The notes under the pieces were generated by a model that worked only from the letters and a program-made list of their open reading frames with translations, did not search any database and was not told the DNA's origin. The position numbers and the translations under genes were made by a program. Positions 19,166 to 28,040 of a DNA stretch of 64,000 nt are shown here, one piece after another (positions within the stretch are counted from its first letter, which is position 1; each line of letters opens with the position of its first letter). This stretch comes from Ustilago trichophora (lineage: Eukaryota; Basidiomycota; Ustilaginomycetes; Ustilaginales; Ustilaginaceae). The stretch lies in assembly GCA_900323505.1 (NCBI GenBank), contig OOIN01000001.1:992001-1056000 (forward strand). The letters are read 5' to 3'.

Positions 19166-22100
19166 ATGTCGACCTTCAACAATACTCCGCCGCAACCACG
19201 GCCGGTGAGGTCGCGGCCACCACTGGGCTCACCGGCCTCGGCAGCACCGCTCAACCGAGCCACCTCGTCCTCAGCTCGCCCTTACCACGATGGCATCGTA
19301 TCAGAGCTGTGCACGCTTGATACGTTTCAGAACAACTTCAACACCAACGATTTTGTCGCCCAGCTCACATCAAAGCTCGTCCAGCGCTCCAAAGCGGATC
19401 CAGGTCCGTTCAACCCTAGGCCTTTCATCCGTACTTTCGAGTCTGCGCTAGAACAGCTTGTCCAAATTCGCTCACAGGTCAATGCCCAGTCACAGCAGCT
19501 CTCCTCTTCAGTGCATGTCGCCGAATCAGCCTATACCAAGAAGCTCGATGAGCTTGGAAAAAACTTTGCCGCCGTCGGCAACTCTTTCACCAGTCTTGAA
19601 GATCGCATCTCCGAAGTAGGCAGAACTGCAATCCGCATCGGCGAACAGCTCGAGATGATCGACAAGCAGCGCAACCGTGCCAGCGAAGCACATGACCTCA
19701 TCGAGTTCTACTACATGTTTGCTCGTGGCGACACTTCCAAACTCGAGCGACTCCGCAAAGAAGGTGGCCGCGAGGGCAGAATGAAGACAGCTGTCATTGC
19801 CCGTCGACTCGCTGCCATCAGTCGCGAGGTTGATGTTGCTGGAAGTGAGCAGACGCGTGACGCCATCGACCGCTACTGCGAGCGTTTCGAGCGTGATATG
19901 CTCAAGCTTTTCGACAAGTTCTACCGACGATCCGACCCAAAGATGATGTCGCACATCGCAAAGGTGCTGCAGGGTTTCAATGGTGGAGCCAGCTGTGTTC
20001 AAATCTACGTCAATCAGCACGACTTCTTCATCTCGAAAGACCGTGTCGGCGAGGCCAACGGCATCGAGCTCAGCCAGATTTGGGTACACATGGCCGACCC
20101 AGACCGTCCACCGCCGCAATCGGAACCTTCACTCTCAGCACTCTTCAACGAGATCCGACAGACGGTCGAGATCGAAGCACAAATCATCTCGGCTGTCTTC
20201 CCCAACCCACTGGTGGTCATGCAGACCTTCTTGCAGCGTGTCTTTGCGCAGTCGGTTCAGGGCTTCGTAGAGGTCATCATGGACAAGGCCATGCAGATCA
20301 ACGCTCCCAGTTTTGTCGGCGCAGGCGGCACCATCGATGTCAAGACTTCTGCACTGGAGCTCAACCCTGCTGTCTCAGCCTCGCAGCCTACACCCTCTCA
20401 CCTCGCCTTCCTGCGAGCCCTGCACATGGCGCGATCAAGCGCATTGAGTCTCGTCAACGACCTTAAGCTCTACGACTACCGGGGCGCCGGCATCGTTGGT
20501 CCTTCCAGCTCAGGTAACAGTGGCAGCAGCAATGGTGCCAACAATGGGGATGGCGTACTCTCTGACTCCCTCACACTTTTAGGAAGCGACGCTGTGGCTG
20601 CAGCAGGTCATCTTGCGGGCGCTTCTGCTAGTCCTCTGGCTGCAATGTTGGATCAGTCGGTCGAAGAGCTTTTTGTGCCTTACATGGAAGGCATCCGCTA
20701 TATTGACAGGGAATCGCGCAGCTTGTCGGATCTGTACGCTGGTCTGCTGACCAGATTCATCACCTTCCATCGCACAGCCGCCACAGCGAGGAAAGAGAAA
20801 GGGGCTGGAAACACCATTTTCAATCGCATGCGCAACCAGATCTCAGCAACGTCGGATGCATCATCCTCTACTTCAAGCCTTGGCGGAAGCTCGACAACCC
20901 CAAATGCCAGCACGGCAGCAAGCTCCGCTACGTCGGCGTCCAAGACATCTTTCTTCAAGCTGTCGAATCTTGCGGACCGCGTTCGCGGAACTCACAACAA
21001 TGCGTCTGCAAACCTTTCTGCCGGTGCAAACACGTCTTCAGCTATGTCCGCAGAATCGAGTGTTGACGGCGGTCATGTTGCCGGCGGTGCCCATCCAGAG
21101 GACGAGATTGAGGAGACGGATGGCGATCTGTCACTCGACGTTGCTGAAAAGATGCTGCGATGGCACGCCGAGTCCATCGGCCGATGTATCGATCTCAGCT
21201 CGCCGTCCGAAGTGCCGAAAGCAACTTTTGCGCTGCTCCGTGTGCTCACTTCTGCATACATCAAGACGTACGTCGAGACAGCGCTCGACTCTGCGCTGGC
21301 CGCTGTCACCGCGCAAGATATTCGCGGGGCCACCCTGCCCGATCCTTCCTCTGCGATGGCGCTAGTCCGCTCTGTTGAGCTAACCATCTCTTTATGGCAG
21401 CACTACGTCAACACAGCGCTGCTTCCACTCGCCAGCACCAGTGTCACGCTGCGCAGAGAGATGATGATCTTTAACAACCACAACCTCCTTCGTGTCGAGG
21501 GCAAGTGTGATGCGTTGATGCAAAAGATCGCAGACAACGTCGTCGGGTATCTGTCGAACCGCCTTGCAACGCAAAAGAAGAATGACTTTACGCCCAAGAA
21601 CGACGATCTTGCCTTTGCGCGTCAGAACACTGAGCCATGCGTTGCATGCTCGGAAGCACTTGAGAAGGTGCAGCAGGCAGCACGCGCCAACCTCAGTCTG
21701 TCTACAAGCCGGATGGTCGCCTCCACTAGCGGCACGATCAACACCCGCGGTTCGCCTGCGCTCGCACAACACCCTGGCTCGAGCCGTGCTATCCGTGGAA
21801 CAGCCTCGATGGATGGCAGCGACGGTGCGGGAACACGTGTCAGCTGGAATGACACTGATCTGATTGGCGATGCTGACGGCGATGACGATGATGAGGACGA
21901 GCAACATCGTCGCAACAATCTCTCTCGCAACGCAGAGACGTTCCTCACCGAGATCGGTGTCGCCTTCCATGGTCTGCTTCTCGACCACCTTCGCAAGTAC
22001 ACAGTCAGCGCAGCAGGCGGGATCATGCTCACCAAGGATCTGGCCATGTATCAAGATGCCATTGGTACGTTTGGCATCCCTGTCCTCTCTGACAGATTCG

Positions 22101-22576
22101 ACATGCTACGTCAGCTCGGCAATCTCTTCATCGTCCAAGCTTCCGTGCTCAAATCGTACATGCGCGAGGGACATCTTGCCAAGATCGACGAGCGTTTGCT
22201 GCGTCCCTATTTGCTGAGAAGAGCAGACTATGCAAAGGAGGTGAGAGACCTTGATGATGGACCCGCACCAACGACGCCTACGACCGCAACGGCGGCCAAC
22301 AATCCATTCGGTGCGGGCAACGACGTGTTTGCCGCAGCACCAGGCGCCGGCAGAGATCTATTCGGACACATTCCAGGTTTGATCAGTGGCGGCTCACAAG
22401 CTAGTCCTGGCGGAAGCGCTGCAGGGTCTGCGGGTGGGACAACGAAGACGGCGGAAGAGGTGCGATTGCAGAGGCTGGCAGATGTGCTAACGCATTTGGA
22501 AAAGTTCAACCTCGGTGCGGCAGCAGGATCAGAGCAGGGGCAGGACAAGGCTAGCACTGGTGCAGCTCGCAAGTAG
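19166..22576 (+). CDS. SEC10: Exocyst complex component SEC10 (EXOC5)
   Basis: A 1136-residue single-exon protein. The start of the conserved part (TNDFVAQL, then PRPFIRTFESALEQL at about residues 80-95) and the following coiled-coil region (SFTSLEDRISEVG, IGEQLEMIDKQR, HDLIEFYYMF) are characteristic of Sec10. The helical C-terminal part is recognisable after residue 640. Two Ser/Gly/Ala/Asn-rich insertions (about 440-475 and 550-645), a third near 850-920 with an acidic run, and a low-complexity tail account for the extra length over the 700-870 residues usual in animals and yeast. Sec10 links Sec15 (bound to the Rab Sec4) to the rest of the exocyst, which tethers secretory vesicles at sites of polarised growth. 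The ATG at 19166 follows CAAA and gives the family's expected N-terminus. Confidence 0.9.
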   Translation: MSTFNNTPPQPRPVRSRPPLGSPASAAPLNRATSSSARPYHDGIVSELCTLDTFQNNFNTNDFVAQLTSKLVQRSKADPGPFNPRPFIRTFESALEQLVQIRSQVNAQSQQLSSSVHVAESAYTKKLDELGKNFAAVGNSFTSLEDRISEVGRTAIRIGEQLEMIDKQRNRASEAHDLIEFYYMFARGDTSKLERLRKEGGREGRMKTAVIARRLAAISREVDVAGSEQTRDAIDRYCERFERDMLKLFDKFYRRSDPKMMSHIAKVLQGFNGGASCVQIYVNQHDFFISKDRVGEANGIELSQIWVHMADPDRPPPQSEPSLSALFNEIRQTVEIEAQIISAVFPNPLVVMQTFLQRVFAQSVQGFVEVIMDKAMQINAPSFVGAGGTIDVKTSALELNPAVSASQPTPSHLAFLRALHMARSSALSLVNDLKLYDYRGAGIVGPSSSGNSGSSNGANNGDGVLSDSLTLLGSDAVAAAGHLAGASASPLAAMLDQSVEELFVPYMEGIRYIDRESRSLSDLYAGLLTRFITFHRTAATARKEKGAGNTIFNRMRNQISATSDASSSTSSLGGSSTTPNASTAASSATSASKTSFFKLSNLADRVRGTHNNASANLSAGANTSSAMSAESSVDGGHVAGGAHPEDEIEETDGDLSLDVAEKMLRWHAESIGRCIDLSSPSEVPKATFALLRVLTSAYIKTYVETALDSALAAVTAQDIRGATLPDPSSAMALVRSVELTISLWQHYVNTALLPLASTSVTLRREMMIFNNHNLLRVEGKCDALMQKIADNVVGYLSNRLATQKKNDFTPKNDDLAFARQNTEPCVACSEALEKVQQAARANLSLSTSRMVASTSGTINTRGSPALAQHPGSSRAIRGTASMDGSDGAGTRVSWNDTDLIGDADGDDDDEDEQHRRNNLSRNAETFLTEIGVAFHGLLLDHLRKYTVSAAGGIMLTKDLAMYQDAIGTFGIPVLSDRFDMLRQLGNLFIVQASVLKSYMREGHLAKIDERLLRPYLLRRADYAKEVRDLDDGPAPTTPTTATAANNPFGAGNDVFAAAPGAGRDLFGHIPGLISGGSQASPGGSAAGSAGGTTKTAEEVRLQRLADVLTHLEKFNLGAAAGSEQGQDKASTGAARK

Positions 22577-22814
22577 ACATTCCTCTGCAATAATCTCTCT
22601 TCGCTCACTCAGCGTCTCTCGCAACGATCGATCTCAATACCTAAGCATTCATACTCGTTGGACTCAGCCCAACGATAACCGAGAGGATGACATGATGAGA
22701 CCTGCATCTATTGTATGCACTGTATCGACTGTGGGACCCGTGACATGAAAAGTGTATGCGAACAAAAAAAAAAAAGAAGGAAGAATGAAAGCGAAGAACA
22801 CGATCGAGATGAAA

Positions 22815-23873
22815 TCAAGAGACAATGGAAGATTTCCATGTAGCCAACACTTTTGGCTGTCCGTTCAGGGGGTTCTTATCCTTTGCGCTGAAGACGTAGT
22901 TTGGTCTGTCATTGCGTACGTCTTCGGGATCGTTGCAGCTGATGGTGACAGACTTGACCATGTTTACGAATCTTCCGTTGGGGGCTTTGTTCCAGTCGAT
23001 CAAACCGCCAGCCCAGTCGACTGTTCCTTGTTGGAAAGTTCCATCTCCGGCGCCCCAGATGCTGAGCTGCAATCGCATGGGGGAAGAAGGGTAGTGGTAG
23101 AGACCGTCTTTGGCGTTGAGGGTGTTTTTGCGGTAGAGAGTGCGGACGACGGTTCCGTCGATGAGCCAACGGAGACGGTTGGGAGACCAGTCGAGAGTGT
23201 ATGTGTGCCAGTCTTTGGCAGAGAATCGGGCGGGCTTGGAGATGCTGTTGAGTGTTGAGCCGGGAACGGTGAAGCCGTGAGTGTAGCCTTCGGGTTGACC
23301 GAACCAGTACCAATTGGTCTCTACGTCCTGGTCGCTGGCCGTGGTAAACTCCCAATCGATCTCATCTTTGGTGCCACTCATACCGATAAAAGTGTTGACG
23401 ACACCTGCCCAGCTACCGTGCTTCATGACAGCGCTCGCCTGACCATAGTACCAGTATCGAGTGCTGCTGAGCAAAGTTCCCTGCTTGGCGACGCCGTCTT
23501 TGGTGAGAAGCATCTTGGCGCCGCTCTTGGAGGGCTCGACTGTGCCCTGGTCGAGAGTGAAGGGTGCTTGGTTGGGATCGCCGCGGTAGGTGGAGGCGGG
23601 GATGTAGGGCTTGGCGTTGTTGTCGAAAGAGATGGTTTGCGGCTTGCACTTGGGCATCGGCTTGCAAGAGGAAGGCTTGAAGGACGAGGTAGGGTCGCAA
23701 GTTCCGAGGCAGTGGTCGGTGGAGCTACCGCAGTAGCCGTAGGATGAACAACAGGGTGCGGCTTCACCGCACTTGTTGGTGGCAGAACATTGCTGGGCCG
23801 AGGCGGAAAGTGTAAAGACAGTGAGGGCGGCAATGAGGGCGAGGAAGAGGGTAGTGAAGCGCGAAGAGGTCAT
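22815..23873 (-). CDS. CRH-type GH16 cell-wall transglycosylase with N-terminal CBM18
   Basis: A 352-residue secreted enzyme. It has a signal peptide (about 1-26), a Cys-rich chitin-binding module of CBM18 type (about 27-60; spacing CGEAAPCCSSYGYCG), then a GH16 domain. The catalytic motif is DEIDWEF, with Glu171 as nucleophile, Asp173 assisting and Glu175 as acid/base, preceded by SGTKD. Downstream blocks such as HTYTLDWSPNRLRWLIDG are typical of Crh1/Utr2/Crr1. These enzymes cross-link chitin to beta-1,3- and beta-1,6-glucan in the wall. There is no Ser/Thr-rich tail or hydrophobic C-terminus, so no GPI anchor is predicted, unlike yeast Crh1 and Utr2. The ATG at 23871-23873 starts the signal peptide. 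It converges with SEC10 (238 bp between stops), with a poly(A) run at 22765-22776. Confidence 0.9.
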   Translation of the reverse strand: MTSSRFTTLFLALIAALTVFTLSASAQQCSATNKCGEAAPCCSSYGYCGSSTDHCLGTCDPTSSFKPSSCKPMPKCKPQTISFDNNAKPYIPASTYRGDPNQAPFTLDQGTVEPSKSGAKMLLTKDGVAKQGTLLSSTRYWYYGQASAVMKHGSWAGVVNTFIGMSGTKDEIDWEFTTASDQDVETNWYWFGQPEGYTHGFTVPGSTLNSISKPARFSAKDWHTYTLDWSPNRLRWLIDGTVVRTLYRKNTLNAKDGLYHYPSSPMRLQLSIWGAGDGTFQQGTVDWAGGLIDWNKAPNGRFVNMVKSVTISCNDPEDVRNDRPNYVFSAKDKNPLNGQPKVLATWKSSIVS

Positions 23874-24705
23874 CTTCGCCGCTGTCTAGGGGAGAGGAAG
23901 AGGTAGAGAAAGTGGGAAGGGAGGGGGAATGTATGCGGAGGAGACGAAGAAAAGGCCAAGTGCGGGGATGGTATGTATAAGTATCGCAAACTCCTCAGAT
24001 CTCATCGTATGTACCATTCAAAGGACAAAGCGTCGCAGTCGGAGTAGAGGGCAGCGACAACTCAGCAAGGGTTGCACATCGCACAACAATCTCGAGCATT
24101 TGCCTGTATGCCTATTTCAGGCAGCGCCACAACACCTACTTCTTCCAGGAACAGAGCAAAACATACACACGGACTGAGACGGGGCAGACCGCCAAAGGGG
24201 CCAAGTGCAGAACATCTTGGCGCAGATTCTTTGGTTGTGTCGCATGGATGTGAACCGGCGGCGAAAAGGTTTCTCGCAACAACACAGATCTGCACACACA
24301 CGATACAAAGGGGCCAGTGCTTTGCCGAGGTCTCAAGCATTGCTCAGTTTGCTGTATGCTGTGGTGCGAGGAAGGTTCTCTTTTGCTTTTTGGCACAGTC
24401 GGAGTTTGACAGCCCGAGTTTGTGTAAATCTGTGTCTTGGCCGAGCGACGTGACTTCTGAGAACAACACGCGGCACGAGGCATTATGGCCCAGGCATATG
24501 AATAATGCTGACTCAGCATACAGCGTCGACTGAAGATCCCTTTTGGCATGCACAACTTGTGTCTCTATCCGCTGGGTTTAACACTTTTGAAATAATTTTG
24601 CCCTCCACCTTCGCATCTGCCAGCTCGCGATCTTGACATCCCTTCTATGGTTCCCCATTACGACGAGCTTGGGCAGCAGCACTCCTTGCACAACAACGAA
24701 CGACG
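23874..24705. promoter_or_regulatory. Divergent intergenic region CRH-type gene / PSF3
   Basis: 832 bp between the two starts. Open frames here all lack features of coding sequence. I see no repeat, RNA gene or clear TATA box. Confidence 0.5.
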
Positions 24706-25548
24706 ATGGATCACAATTACTGGAACGTCGACGACTTCCTCGCCGACTCACAAAAGCTTCCATGCACCTTCAACATCGATGTGCCCAACATGGGTCAGAT
24801 CCAGTCGACGGAAGAACGCGATATCAAGGCTCTCTCCCGCGTAGAGCTGCCGTTTTGGCTGGCCGAGCTCATGGCTCTCAAGTAAGTCAATGCTTCCCGC
24901 ATCTTCCTCTCTCTCTTCATTGATCGCGATGCGGTATGATAGCTGACTCTGATGTTCCGTTGGCGTGTGTGCGCAGCAACATCGTCTCGATCAACAAACC
25001 CAAGTCCTTCTCGACACGAGTCAAAGCCGCGCTAGATGCCAACCCAACCTCGGTCCAATTGCGGCATCAGAACATCCATTGGTATGCGCTTGGTGCGCGA
25101 CTGGCCCAACTGTAAGCACTGTTACCCGCAACTTCCTCGTGCTCTGTTCACATCTCGATCTCCTAACTGACTTCTTCCACGCCTATGAACACCTGTGTGC
25201 ATTCTTCGGGGAGCTAGGATGGACGACGACGATACGGAAATGCAAGTTCTGTCGAAAGCCTACATCGGCCGCATAGCGCAGATCTTCCAGCAGTCCCAGC
25301 ACCTGTCTACCGCCTCCTCGACCTCTGCAGCCTCTGCGACCGAGGGAGAAGAGCGAGGCTTTGCAACGGCACAAGCGATCGCAGCCATGGTCAGTGATGG
25401 ACCAACACTGGGTATGAGTGCAGGCAATGCGATGAGCGCCGAGATCACAGAATTCTTGCAGGGCATGGAGGAGTCCGAGAGAATGCTCTTGCGCAACGGT
25501 CAGGAGGGCGCGCGGATGATGAAGGATTTCCTCGCTGGAAGTCACTAG
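24706..25548 (+). CDS. PSF3: GINS complex subunit PSF3 (three exons)
   Basis: Spliced model: 24706-24881, 24977-25111, 25218-25548, giving 213 residues. Both donors are canonical (GTAAGT, GTAAGC), acceptors are GCAG and CTAG, and branch-like CTGAC and CTAAC lie upstream of them; phases join cleanly. The N-terminus (YWNVDDFLADSQKLPCTF, then ELPFWLAELMAL) is diagnostic of Psf3, and exon 2 supplies HWYALGARLAQL. GINS (Sld5-Psf1-Psf2-Psf3) activates the Mcm2-7 helicase within the CMG complex at replication forks. The length matches the family (about 190-215). The C-terminal half has a Ser/Thr/Ala-rich loop (about 125-140). The gene is easily missed because no single open frame covers it. Confidence 0.9.
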
Positions 25549-25882
25549 TACGTCCGGTCTCGACTCGTCTAGGCTCGTCCATCGCATAGCTTCTTTTTCT
25601 CGCTCGTCGCATCTGTACCATTAGCATCGCATCATTCGCATTCACGTTCTGTATCATTGAATCTGTTAGACATGTGGTGTGATGATCTCATCGACATAAG
25701 GTTAGCCAATTGTGCCAATCAACGCGTCAAACGTCACGCGTCCGTGTTGCTCTCTCTGCTCAACTTCAGGGTCCAACTCCAAGTCCCGGCTTCCGAGATT
25801 CCAATCCACGCCGTTATCAATTCGACACCTTCTGCCATGTAACTTCTCCCACCATTTCAATCATCTGTAGCCAAAAACCAAC
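25549..25882. other. Spacer PSF3 / unidentified gene
   Basis: 334 bp containing the PSF3 3' flank and the promoter of the next gene, which carries the paired MCB/CCAAT cluster listed separately. Confidence 0.6.
25706..25741 (+). promoter_or_regulatory. Paired CCAAT boxes and paired MCB (ACGCGT) elements
   Basis: Within 36 bp there are two CCAAT sequences (25706-25710, 25715-25719) followed by two ACGCGT sequences (25722-25727, 25736-25741), 142-177 bp upstream of the next ATG. ACGCGT is the MluI cell-cycle box bound by MBF-type factors of fungi to drive G1/S transcription; CCAAT is bound by the HAP complex. The spacing and pairing are seen directly; cell-cycle control of the downstream gene is inferred. 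Confidence 0.5.
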
Positions 25883-27685
25883 ATGGACACCTCGACACCG
25901 TGGGCCTGGCGACTCGACCCGCTTTCTGGACACTCATCCTCTCTCGGCCCATCCACATCTGCATCGCTCATCTCGACAGATCCGCTGTCTTCGCTCTCCA
26001 AACCCTTGGCTGGCTCGTCCTCAGCAGATGGTGTGTTCTGGCAGGAGTTCCGACCTCCGCTCAAGAGGCTGTCGAGAAAACAGAGAAAGCGCGCAAGGCT
26101 GCATCGCTTCGACTCAGACGAGGAAGATGACAAGACAGTTACCTTGAACGAAGAGGGCAGAAAGGCTGAGGCAGCGTCGGAGGACGAAGATGCGAATGAC
26201 CTCGGACACACATCCAGTGAGGGATCTGACTCGGAAGATGATGACAAAAAATCGTCCCAGTCCGAGAACAATGATAGCAAGACGGAGATGGAGGGTTCCA
26301 ATTCAGAGAGCAAGAGCAATATCTCACCACAGGAAGCTGCGTCTTTGACGCAAGCTAGGCTATCCAGACGAAAGCAACACGACCCAGCAATATCTTCGAC
26401 TCAGCTTATCGCCCACGCAATCCACTCACACATCTCTTCCGGCACCGAAGATGTCACTCAGCACGCGGCGCACGAAATCTCGCCATCTCCGCTCACTTAC
26501 AAAGAAACAGTTCGCCTAACTCGCCTGATCGCGATGCTTTTCCGGTTTCCCAAGTCCTCCCGACGCATTGTCCGTCGACGTGCCCGAAATAACCAACTCG
26601 CAGACGAGACGCCCGCCTCCCATCCCTCTTCTGCCTCCTCAACTGCAGCAGCAACAGAGGCGGCGGTCAAGATCAAGTCCAAGTACCGCTCCGAATCCAC
26701 CCCGTCTTCATCATCATCACGCAAGCCGCGCATCCTAGCCAGAGTACACCAGGACGACGCAAAACTCGACTCCAGAGCGGTGCTGCAACTTATAGCTCTC
26801 ATCCCGGCTGCATTGCCAGCGAGGGTGGGGTGTGTAGACTGGGTGGTAGAAATTGCGACTGAGGCAAGGCGAGATGAGATTGGGAACATTTTGCTTCCGG
26901 ATAGGGCTTATACCACCGCTAGACAAAGGTTGGGATTGTGCCAGGATGCGGTGAAGGCGGAGGAGCAGGAAGGATCGGAGACGGTGGGGAAGGTGACGAG
27001 GTCAATGAGGCAGCGCCTAGGTCAAGATGCACCGTCCATTCCTCTCCCCGAATTTTGGCGAAGGCGAGGAATCAAACAAGAAGACGACCGAGAGAGCGGA
27101 CCAAAGGTCGAATCAGACTTCACAGATCCCAGCCTCCCAGAACAGCCCGCAGAAGAGGCCGAAGTGGATGCACTCACCGCTACCGCACCCCAAGATCAGA
27201 TCTCGAATTCCACGAGTGACGATACGGAGTCTACACCACAGCAATCGGTCGAAGGCACAGTGATGCAAGCAGAAACATCGCGGACAAAAAGCAAGGTAGT
27301 CAACTTGTCCAAGCTCCTCGCCGAGCGAATGAGGGAGAAAAGACAAATGAAGACACTCCTTCTTCGTACTCATCAGAGTTTGCGTAAGCGCAAGTCGACG
27401 GCGGAAGATGATGGAGAGAGAGGAAAGGAGAGCAGTGCGGGCGTGGCAGAGGGTGAGGGTGAGGATGAGGAGGAAGGGATGGAGGCGGATGCCGAAACGC
27501 TGGCAAATACTGTTGCCAACAGCGGTGCTACGAGAGACGACAATGCTGCCACGGAAGGCAATACTACGAGCGGTGATGGTGCTGCGGAGAGCCATGGCGC
27601 GAGTGAGAACGACCAACCTGCTCCTCCAACTGACACAAAGACGGTGAAGCAAGAGCAGGAAGATGAGACTTTGTCAATTTTGTAG
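25883..27685 (+). CDS. Unidentified nuclear-looking protein, 600 residues
   Basis: Single-exon ORF with ATG at 25883 in an ACCAACATGG context. I do not recognise the family. N-terminus: a short Trp/Pro/Ser segment (TPWAWRLDPLSGHSSSLG) and a basic patch (KRLSRKQRKRARLHRF, residues about 61-76), then an acidic Ser/Asp/Glu region (about 76-150). Residues about 170-230 and 280-355 look folded (for example YKETVRLTRLIAMLFRFP and LDSRAVLQLIALIPAALP), separated by a basic linker. The last 250 residues are charged and disordered, with a Lys/Arg-rich helix-like block (KLLAERMREKRQMKTLL). Basic patches flanked by acidic stretches suggest a nuclear or chromatin protein, possibly S-phase expressed given the promoter elements. 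No enzyme motif or signal peptide is visible. It converges with TFC4. Confidence 0.75.
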   Translation: MDTSTPWAWRLDPLSGHSSSLGPSTSASLISTDPLSSLSKPLAGSSSADGVFWQEFRPPLKRLSRKQRKRARLHRFDSDEEDDKTVTLNEEGRKAEAASEDEDANDLGHTSSEGSDSEDDDKKSSQSENNDSKTEMEGSNSESKSNISPQEAASLTQARLSRRKQHDPAISSTQLIAHAIHSHISSGTEDVTQHAAHEISPSPLTYKETVRLTRLIAMLFRFPKSSRRIVRRRARNNQLADETPASHPSSASSTAAATEAAVKIKSKYRSESTPSSSSSRKPRILARVHQDDAKLDSRAVLQLIALIPAALPARVGCVDWVVEIATEARRDEIGNILLPDRAYTTARQRLGLCQDAVKAEEQEGSETVGKVTRSMRQRLGQDAPSIPLPEFWRRRGIKQEDDRESGPKVESDFTDPSLPEQPAEEAEVDALTATAPQDQISNSTSDDTESTPQQSVEGTVMQAETSRTKSKVVNLSKLLAERMREKRQMKTLLLRTHQSLRKRKSTAEDDGERGKESSAGVAEGEGEDEEEGMEADAETLANTVANSGATRDDNAATEGNTTSGDGAAESHGASENDQPAPPTDTKTVKQEQEDETLSIL

Positions 27686-28040
27686 GCTTTTTTTTTCCGC
27701 TCCCAGCAATCAAATATCTCATTCAACCTGGTTCTGAAGCAGATCGTGGTGCGATGCAGTACCGCCCTTGCTACGAGGACGTGTTGAGATGTTCTTTCTG
27801 TCTTGGTACGTGGCTGAGCGCAAGTCACAGGAGCGAGGTAGTTGTGCTCAATGTGTTTTCTTAAATTTGTATGCAACAATCAAGGTCTCGAAAATGGCAT
27901 TTTTTCAACAAACATTCTGAAGAAGGCCGAGGTTTCATCTGCAACACCAGCGCAGTGCATCGTCTGAAGGTTCTCAACAGACGCACATCCTCAACGAATC
28001 CGCACAGTGCAGCATCGAACTAGACGGATTCAAGTTGAGA
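27686..28040. other. Convergent intergenic region (unidentified gene / TFC4)
   Basis: 355 bp of 3' flanks. A T-rich run directly follows the stop at 27685. I see no gene. Confidence 0.6.
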
